NCBI GenBank assembly: GCA_000438015.1
Contig: FR901565.1
Coordinates: forward strand, 1 to 6,692
Length of the DNA: 6,692 bases
From: Coraliomargarita sp. CAG:312
GTDB lineage: Bacteria > Verrucomicrobiota > Verrucomicrobiia > Opitutales > Intestinicryptomonadaceae
Reading direction: 5' to 3'
This document shows, one piece after another, positions 1 to 4,596 of this stretch. Positions within the stretch are counted from its first letter, which is position 1. Every line of letters starts with the position of its first letter. The notes beneath the pieces are model-generated. The model made no database searches. It saw nothing but the letters and a program-made list of their open reading frames with translations, and was not told the DNA's origin. Made by a program: the position numbers and the translations under genes.

Positions 1-49
1 GTTCTTCAAGCGTCTCGCGTATGAATTGTTCAGCCTCTCCGCCGTGCAT
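1..49 (-). CDS. Possible start of a protein gene cut by the left edge
   Basis: An ATG at 49-47 on the minus strand opens a frame of 16 codons that runs off the window edge without a stop; it reads MHGGEAEQFIRETLEE. An in-frame TAG lies immediately before this ATG, so translation could not start earlier in the window. The short peptide is acidic and helix-like, and these bases look more GC-rich than the AT-rich DNA to their right, which would fit a real gene. There is no clear ribosome binding site, and 16 codons are too few to name a family. It could equally be a chance open frame. It lies downstream, on the same strand, of the small membrane protein gene, separated by 63 nt. Confidence 0.25.
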   Translation of the reverse strand, partial: MHGGEAEQFIRETLEE

Positions 50-112
50 CTACGGCATAAATAATTGGTTCAACAATGTTACATTCTGTATCGATATTTT
101 TATGCGATATAA

Positions 113-553
113 CTACCAATAAACTTTTTTAAATCCAGATCTAATTTCAAGTATGTTTATTGAATCTGATATAAATCCGTTTTTGAGAGAATATGAATTT
201 AACGCATTTGCATATTCTTTTGAACTAGAATATCTATATAATTGATGTGTAGCTGTATTTAGTATGAAATATCTCGATTCCCCTTCTTTTTTGGGGTGAA
301 ACCAGCCATAAACAAATTGATTTTGTACATAAAAATCTAATATATTTTTTACACTTTCATTTCTATTAGGAGATATTATGGAAGAAATATCTGAATCGCC
401 TCCAAACCCAAAGTATTTTCCCTCTAATATATATCCGTTAGGTAGCGGAATTCTTATTTTGGTGAAATAAGCAAATCCGATAAGTAATATAAAAAATAAT
501 ACAACATATTTCATTGCATTAATTATTTTTCGAATGAGCCGGAATAAGACCAT
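113..553 (-). CDS. Small membrane-anchored protein of unknown function
   Basis: I do not recognise this 146-residue protein. It has a basic N-terminus (R5, R8, K9), one hydrophobic segment at about residues 15-30, and then a domain of about 115 residues that would lie outside the cytoplasm, with aromatic and strand-like stretches (VYGWFHP at 82-88, RYFILNT at 94-100) and the ending RSGFKKVYW. The start at 553 is chosen because a Shine-Dalgarno-like AGAAGGAAG lies 6 nt before it. This start overlaps the 3' end of the broken upstream gene by 31 nt, suggesting translational coupling. An alternative start at Met14 (514) would give 133 residues and remove the overlap, but no ribosome binding site precedes it. 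Its position directly after a toxin-like remnant suggests an immunity or accessory partner; this is inference. No terminator is visible after its TAG stop. Confidence 0.75.
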   Translation of the reverse strand: MVLFRLIRKIINAMKYVVLFFILLIGFAYFTKIRIPLPNGYILEGKYFGFGGDSDISSIISPNRNESVKNILDFYVQNQFVYGWFHPKKEGESRYFILNTATHQLYRYSSSKEYANALNSYSLKNGFISDSINILEIRSGFKKVYW

Positions 554-1016
554 GAATAACTTCCTTCTATTTTAAACGAAGTCCCTCCCAAATTCATTGC
601 AGTAACAAGCCATTCTGGTGCTTGTTCTGAAGTTGAACTACCATACATCATTTCTATAACAGAAAGAGGATCTGTAAAAGTATCCGAGAATTGAATAGTC
701 GCCTTCCCTGAATAGGAATACATTGTTTTCCATCATCAAATGTTTCTTTGAATATTGTTATAAAAGTTCTGTTTCTAATTAATTTGTTCGATATGTTTTC
801 ACAGACACATTAAGATATGTTATGCTTAAATCTTCCTTGTAATTTTTATTGCCTGCATCCAGTATATTTTGCTCCAATCTAACATCCTCAAAACCACAAG
901 CTCTATTATTATATACTCTCTTCCGAATAAGGTACATGCGTGCGATCGCATTTCAACTTTATTTCCGCCATTTTTTTGTATATTTGTTTATCAAATAAAG
1001 CGTTTAAACTCCACAT
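523..1016 (-). pseudogene. Frameshifted remnant of a gene with a toxin-like or secreted-protein C-terminus
   Basis: Protein-like sequence continues across three minus-strand frames. Segment 1 (1016-909, 35 codons) contains KMAEIKLKCDRTHVPYSEE. Segment 2 (from about 916 to the stop at 779) contains VYNNRACGFEDVRLEQNIL and ITYLNVSVKTYRTN. Segment 3 (about 782-726) reads LIRNRTFITIFKETFDDGK. Segment 4 (to the stop at 523) contains YSYSGKATIQFSDTFTDPL, then PEWLVTAMNLGGTSFKIEG, and ends in SGSFEK. Dropping one A near 917, adding one base in the AAATT run near 781-785 and adding one A in the AAAA run at 726-729 joins all four into about 165 codons. No ribosome binding site precedes the ATG at 1016, so the true start was probably farther upstream. 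The DxFxDP...GGTxFxIxG layout resembles C-terminal regions of large secreted or polymorphic-toxin proteins, from memory and with low confidence. Sequencing error in homopolymers is an alternative. Confidence 0.6.
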
Positions 1017-1080
1017 TATGAAATTTACATTTTAGTTCTACGGATTTTTTATTTTTCAATTTATAGGAAATACTTATAAT
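991..1080 (-). pseudogene. Possible 5' extension of the frameshifted remnant
   Basis: Just upstream of the remnant, a fourth minus-strand reading (first codon base at 1080, TGA stop at 993-991) encodes a protein-like stretch with SYKLKNKKSVELKC followed by KFHNVEFKRFI. Skipping one base near 1002 would join it to segment 1 of the remnant (ALFDKQIYKK). Lysine and asparagine arise easily from AT-rich DNA, so this is weaker than the downstream segments. It lies under the putative promoter of the plus-strand gene at 1096, so if real, the old gene has been cut or overwritten at its 5' end. Confidence 0.25.
1053..1080 (+). promoter_or_regulatory. Putative sigma70-type promoter for the secreted protein gene at 1096
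   Basis: A perfect -10 hexamer TATAAT at 1075-1080 is preceded, with a 16-nt spacer, by TTTTCA at 1053-1058, which matches 4 of 6 positions of the TTGACA -35 element. Transcription would start near 1086, leaving a leader of only about 10 nt before the ATG at 1096. This fits the lack of a Shine-Dalgarno sequence there. The region is AT-rich, so a chance TATAAT is quite possible. Confidence 0.4.
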
Positions 1081-1095
1081 TTTAATGTTTCTAGT

Positions 1096-2040
1096 ATGAA
1101 AATGTTTGCAGTTCAGATTTTTATTTTTTTTGCGGGCATTCTCAATTTAGCCTATGGCGAGCCAATTCTCGAATTTTTGGCAGAGCCTGGCTATTACAGC
1201 CCAAATACTGCAATCTTGATAAAGGAGGAAATAGTTTCGGCACAGGAATTCCCTGCTCCAACGGAAAAGCCTGCAAAACGCATAAAAGAATGCAAAGTTG
1301 TATATAATTCTGGCAAATATTTGTTTATGGACACGAAGAATCCCGATAACGTGACGCTTTATTCCTTCCCAGATTATTGGGCGGATTATATTGACTCCGT
1401 AAGATTCATAAACGTATTTCCCATAATGGATGCATCGGGATTATTTGATTTTTCGTCTTTGTATAACATAGTGGCGTTATCTATAAATCCTAGAAGCACT
1501 CTAGAATTCTTTTTAGGGCGCGCAAAAAGCAATAACTGTAAATTGGATTTTTCTGGTGAGGAAATGGAAATAAATTCTTGTTGCGGCAACTACTCCTATA
1601 AAATTTATTTTTCTGGCAAAAAGATAACTAAAATCGATGTATCAAAAAATAGCCAATCGCAGTTGCTTACGCGCACAACGCTCAATTACGGCAATGGCAA
1701 TTTGCCCGACATTGCGCATGTAGAATACTTCTATAAAGGGAAAGCCGCCATACGAAAGACGCTTTCTTTTTGCATTATATCCGGAGATTTTAATAAATTC
1801 GATGCCAACCTATTAAACGTCGACGCAATAGGCGCCGTCAAAATTCTAGACGGACGTTTCAATCCTCCAAGAACTTATTTTTTCAAGCATGCAATTCCCA
1901 ATATAAGCGAAGCAGAAAGCGCGTTAAAAGACCCTCAAAAACAAGAATTGTTAAATACGGAACGTAAAAAAGAAATCCAGTCAGCAAGAAAATCAAATTT
2001 TATATTGAACATTCAAAAGATATTTAAAGAGGCCTTTTAA
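1096..2040 (+). CDS. Secreted protein of unknown function, possibly with a LolA-like beta fold
   Basis: The product has 314 residues and I do not recognise its family. It begins with a typical signal peptide (hydrophobic stretch at residues 4-19, likely cleavage after AYG at 21), so it should be exported. No cysteine follows the cleavage site, so it is not a lipoprotein. The mature part is rich in alternating hydrophobic and aromatic strands (KVVYNSGKYLFMD at about 67-79, YSYKIYFSGKKITKIDVS at about 166-183, HVEYFYKGKAAIRKTLSFC at about 208-226). This pattern is reminiscent of LolA-type periplasmic proteins, but no diagnostic motif is visible. Five cysteines are present (66, 148, 162, 163, 226), including an adjacent pair. 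The last 45 residues are a charged, helix-like tail. The ATG at 1096 and the one two codons later are both possible starts; neither has a clear ribosome binding site. The gene converges on the next one. Confidence 0.85.
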   Translation: MKMFAVQIFIFFAGILNLAYGEPILEFLAEPGYYSPNTAILIKEEIVSAQEFPAPTEKPAKRIKECKVVYNSGKYLFMDTKNPDNVTLYSFPDYWADYIDSVRFINVFPIMDASGLFDFSSLYNIVALSINPRSTLEFFLGRAKSNNCKLDFSGEEMEINSCCGNYSYKIYFSGKKITKIDVSKNSQSQLLTRTTLNYGNGNLPDIAHVEYFYKGKAAIRKTLSFCIISGDFNKFDANLLNVDAIGAVKILDGRFNPPRTYFFKHAIPNISEAESALKDPQKQELLNTERKKEIQSARKSNFILNIQKIFKEAF

Positions 2041-2070
2041 AGGCAAATGAGCGCAAATTTTTAATTTGCC
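2032..2070. terminator. Inverted-repeat cluster between convergent genes, possible weak bidirectional terminator
   Basis: The 95-nt gap between the two convergent genes starts with overlapping inverted repeats. GCCTTTTAAAGGC (2032-2044) is nearly perfectly palindromic and includes the stop codon of the left gene. GGCAAAT (2042-2048) can pair with ATTTGCC (2064-2070), or alternatively GCAAATT (2053-2059) with AATTTGC (2063-2069) around a TTT loop. No run of T follows on the plus strand and only a short one on the minus strand, so this is at best a weak terminator. Confidence 0.3.
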
Positions 2071-2135
2071 ATACTACTGTATACGCGGAAAATGCGCATT
2101 TCAGGATTTTTTGCAGAGCCAAATAGAAAAGATTT

Positions 2136-3263
2136 TTAAAAGAATATATTTGGAGAAATTCCAATTCGATTGGCTCCTTTCAAGATAACTTTGTCGTATA
2201 AATCGAGTTTCCTTATTTTGTGAGAACTGCCGTCTTGCATTACTACATTTAATTCCTCGGAGTCAGCCGTTATTTTTTTGAAATCCTTAGGCGATATTTT
2301 ATTAACGTCTATCCCATTTATCGATTTCAACGGAATTTTAAACAAGTTTGCAAAGGTGTCCGCCGCGTACAAATACTTGCCATATTTAGATTTCGGCTCA
2401 AGAAAAACATTTCCGCCCGACTCGCGCAAAGAGACTTCAAAAGAACGATTTTTGCCTTTTAAGTTGGTCCAATTAAAAAAGTCGTCGCAATAGAATTCCT
2501 GCGTAAGTTTTAATTCCGGAGGAAACTCAATTTTAACATATCCGGAGAATCCGAATTTGTTTTCGTAATACACCGAATCTAATATGCTTTTGTTTTTAGT
2601 TTTTATCTTTATTGTGAAATCTCCGATTTGCCCAGAATATTCGCCGTTTTGCCTCAAATCCGGAAGAATTGTTTCAAGCTTTTTCATCTCGCTTTTATAA
2701 TAAACTGCCTTAGCCGAATCTTTTTTAGCGTTGCTTTGGTTATAGTTATACAGTAATGCCTCTTTTAAATATTCCATCCATGGCGCATTCTTGTATAAAA
2801 TGGCATTATTTAATAAAGTAAGCTCATACGAATTTCCGCCTGAAAGCATGCGGTTATATTTAGCTTCTTCGGGCCAGACTCTTGAAAAAAATCCGCTAGA
2901 ATTGTATATATTTTTGATTTTTATATATACGGATTCCGGTGGTAATTGAATCTCTCTTTCAATATTTTGAATTTCTCCTTTAATATTTAGGCCCGGCTGT
3001 TTTGTACTTAATCTAAAATATTCGACTTGATTGTTTGAAATATCCGCCAATAGCCTGTCTTCCTCAACTTTGCCGTCGCATATAATTCCGGAACGTATTA
3101 TTATTCTGTCGGAACCTGAAGAATTTTCTATGGTTTCGCGCAATTTTATAAAATCTTTATTGGAAGCAATAGACTGGATTTCTTTTAAATTATCGTACGA
3201 CTGGCTGTATGACAAATTAAACAACCCAAACAGCAATAGCAAACCATGGACAATCTTAATCAT
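2136..3263 (-). CDS. Secreted protein of unknown function with a possible PDZ-like C-terminal segment
   Basis: The product has 375 residues. A signal peptide (hydrophobic residues 8-17, likely cleavage after SYS at 20) indicates export. No lipobox cysteine is seen. I do not recognise the middle part. It contains a helical stretch at about 160-200 (WMEYLKEALLYNYNQ, then a lysine- and alanine-rich stretch) followed by strand-rich sequence. Near the C-terminus, residues 308-352 (FKIPLKSINGIDVNKISP, then ELNVVMQDGSSHKIRKL) have the order of a PDZ-type fold: an I-x-x-I-N-G-x-x-V turn, a helix and a paired strand ending in xDGxxHxI. This is a weak resemblance only. The ATG at 3263 starts the signal peptide, but no Shine-Dalgarno sequence or clear promoter precedes it. 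The gene lies downstream of carBA on the same strand but beyond a strong terminator, so it is probably transcribed separately. Confidence 0.85.
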   Translation of the reverse strand: MIKIVHGLLLLFGLFNLSYSQSYDNLKEIQSIASNKDFIKLRETIENSSGSDRIIIRSGIICDGKVEEDRLLADISNNQVEYFRLSTKQPGLNIKGEIQNIEREIQLPPESVYIKIKNIYNSSGFFSRVWPEEAKYNRMLSGGNSYELTLLNNAILYKNAPWMEYLKEALLYNYNQSNAKKDSAKAVYYKSEMKKLETILPDLRQNGEYSGQIGDFTIKIKTKNKSILDSVYYENKFGFSGYVKIEFPPELKLTQEFYCDDFFNWTNLKGKNRSFEVSLRESGGNVFLEPKSKYGKYLYAADTFANLFKIPLKSINGIDVNKISPKDFKKITADSEELNVVMQDGSSHKIRKLDLYDKVILKGANRIGISPNIFF

Positions 3264-3387
3264 ATTTAGCTAAATTTATTTGACACTGTTTTTATCAATG
3301 GATTTTTACTGTCTTCTATGCGGCAAAGATTAACACCAGGCATGGGGAAGTCAAATTGAATTATTATTTTGCCATGCAAAAAACGTT

Positions 3388-3420
3388 AAAAAAAATTCCG
3401 AAAGTTTGTTGCTTTCGGAA
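3388..3420 (-). terminator. Rho-independent terminator of the carB-carA transcript
   Basis: Read on the minus strand, a perfect 9-bp stem TTCCGAAAG / CTTTCGGAA (3420-3412 and 3404-3396) encloses a 7-nt loop CAACAAA and is followed directly by eight T (3395-3388). It begins 26 nt after the carA stop codon. On the plus strand the same stem is followed by C and five T, so it may act weakly in that direction too, although no plus-strand gene ends nearby. Confidence 0.88.
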
Positions 3421-3446
3421 CTTTTTACCGTTTATGGAATGGGATT

Positions 3447-4592
3447 TTAAGAGTTCTTTTTTACCAATTCATAGAAGACATCAAAAGGATATGGCGCGCC
3501 TGCCCCGCCCGGAGCGGATTCCGGATGGTACTGCACGGAGAACACGGGCAAATCCTTGTGCCGCAAACCTTCTACACTGTTGTCTTCTATATTTATTTCC
3601 GTTACGATCGCGCCGGTATTTTCCAGAGACTTTGCGTCGGCGGCAAAACTGTGGTTTTGCGACGTGATTTTAACTTTGCCAGTTTCGAGATTTCTTACAG
3701 GGTAATTTCCCCCATGGTGTCCGAATTTAAGTTTGTAGGTTTTTGCACCAAGGGCGTGGGTTATTACTTGATGCCCAAATCCAACGCCAAACACCGGCAA
3801 TTTTTCCATCAGCTTTGCCGCGGTTTTCGCGGCTTCGGGTGCTGCAGACGGGGCGCCTGCCCCGCTAGAAAGAAATACGCATTGTGGCGCAATTTCTAGA
3901 ATTTCTTCGGCGGAGGCACCGGAGGGGAAAACAGTCACGTCAAACCCGCTGTATGCCAGGCTGCTTAGAAGAGATTTTTTTACGCCGTAATCTACGGCGG
4001 CGCACTTAAAAAGCGGAAGAGTTCTTGGCTTTGTATTTATATGCACTCCGCCCAACTCAAATGGCTTGATGTTTTCGGCAGAGTCGTCGAAATGATATGC
4101 CTTTGGGCAGGAAATATCTTTAAGGAAATTGGAGCCATCAATCCCGCACCATGCTTTCGCGAGCCTTACGGCTTCCTCGTCAGATATATCGTCTGTTGAA
4201 AGACAAGCTTTCAGAGAGCCGTTCATCCTGATTTTTCTGGTTATTGTTCTAGTATCTACTCCGCTTATTCCCGGAATTCCGTTCTTTTCGAGATATTCGC
4301 CAAGGCTCATGCGGCTTCTCCAGTTGCTGGGAACTTCGCAATCTCCAGCCACAACCAATCCGGAAGCTTTTATGGAGTCGCTCTCGGAATCTTCGCCGTT
4401 TATTCCGTAGCAGCCTATCTCGACAAAAGTCATAACCAAAATATTCATATAGTTGGACGGGTCTGTAAGCAACTCTTGATACGCCATCATAGAGGTGTTA
4501 AATACAGCTTCGCCCAAAACCGTCTTCTTTGCGCCAAAGGGTTTTCCCCTATAAACGGTGCCGTCTTCGAATGCCAATACTGCGCTATTCAT
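3447..4592 (-). CDS. carA: Carbamoyl-phosphate synthase small subunit lacking the catalytic cysteine
   Basis: CarA normally hydrolyses glutamine and passes ammonia through a tunnel to CarB, which makes carbamoyl phosphate for pyrimidine and arginine synthesis in the cytoplasm. The length, 381 residues, is normal (E. coli has 382). The N-terminal CarA domain is clear (LAFEDGTVYRGKPFG, MMAYQELLTDPSNY, EYLEKNGIPGISGVDTRTIT). The C-terminal class I glutaminase domain has KFGHHGGNYPV at 289-299 and the triad partners His356 and Glu358 in QYHPES. The nucleophile is missing: the usual FGICLGHQ is FGVGFGHQ, with Gly271 (codon GGA) for E. coli Cys269. The GPGDP loop reads GAGAP (244-248), NHGF reads NHSF, and Leu after the nucleophile is Phe272; Ser46, Gln275 and Asn313 are kept. 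The subunit is probably structural, serving an ammonia-dependent enzyme. The start lies 4 nt after the carB stop, with a weak AAAGAAG 7 nt before the ATG. Confidence 0.95.
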   Translation of the reverse strand: MNSAVLAFEDGTVYRGKPFGAKKTVLGEAVFNTSMMAYQELLTDPSNYMNILVMTFVEIGCYGINGEDSESDSIKASGLVVAGDCEVPSNWRSRMSLGEYLEKNGIPGISGVDTRTITRKIRMNGSLKACLSTDDISDEEAVRLAKAWCGIDGSNFLKDISCPKAYHFDDSAENIKPFELGGVHINTKPRTLPLFKCAAVDYGVKKSLLSSLAYSGFDVTVFPSGASAEEILEIAPQCVFLSSGAGAPSAAPEAAKTAAKLMEKLPVFGVGFGHQVITHALGAKTYKLKFGHHGGNYPVRNLETGKVKITSQNHSFAADAKSLENTGAIVTEINIEDNSVEGLRHKDLPVFSVQYHPESAPGGAGAPYPFDVFYELVKKNS

Positions 4593-4596
4593 TGCA

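Noticed and set aside
41..56. Hairpin GCCGT-gcatct-ACGGC near the left edge
   Set aside because: The stem is only 5 bp and no T run follows on either strand, so it does not work as a terminator; part of it covers the possible start codon at 47-49.
510..521. The 12-nt string TTCATTGCATTA is shared with 4588-4599, where it spans the carA start codon, and here it spans the Met14 codon of the small membrane protein
   Set aside because: In 6.7 kb of AT-rich DNA a few identical 12-mers are expected by chance, and the better ribosome binding site supports the start at 553, not Met14.
523..723. A free-standing 66-residue protein starting at the ATG at 723
   Set aside because: It has no ribosome binding site and its sequence continues in neighbouring frames upstream, so it is better read as the last segment of a frameshifted gene.
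3280..3310. TTGACA (3280-3285) on the plus strand as a -35 element
   Set aside because: The nearest -10 candidates (TTTTTA at 17 nt, TTTACT at 19 nt) are poor, and no plus-strand gene follows.
3525..3899. Plus-strand open frame of 124 codons inside carA, and similar long plus-strand frames across carA and carB
   Set aside because: They lie antisense to strongly conserved carA and carB codons, have no signal or family features, and are explained as shadows of those genes.
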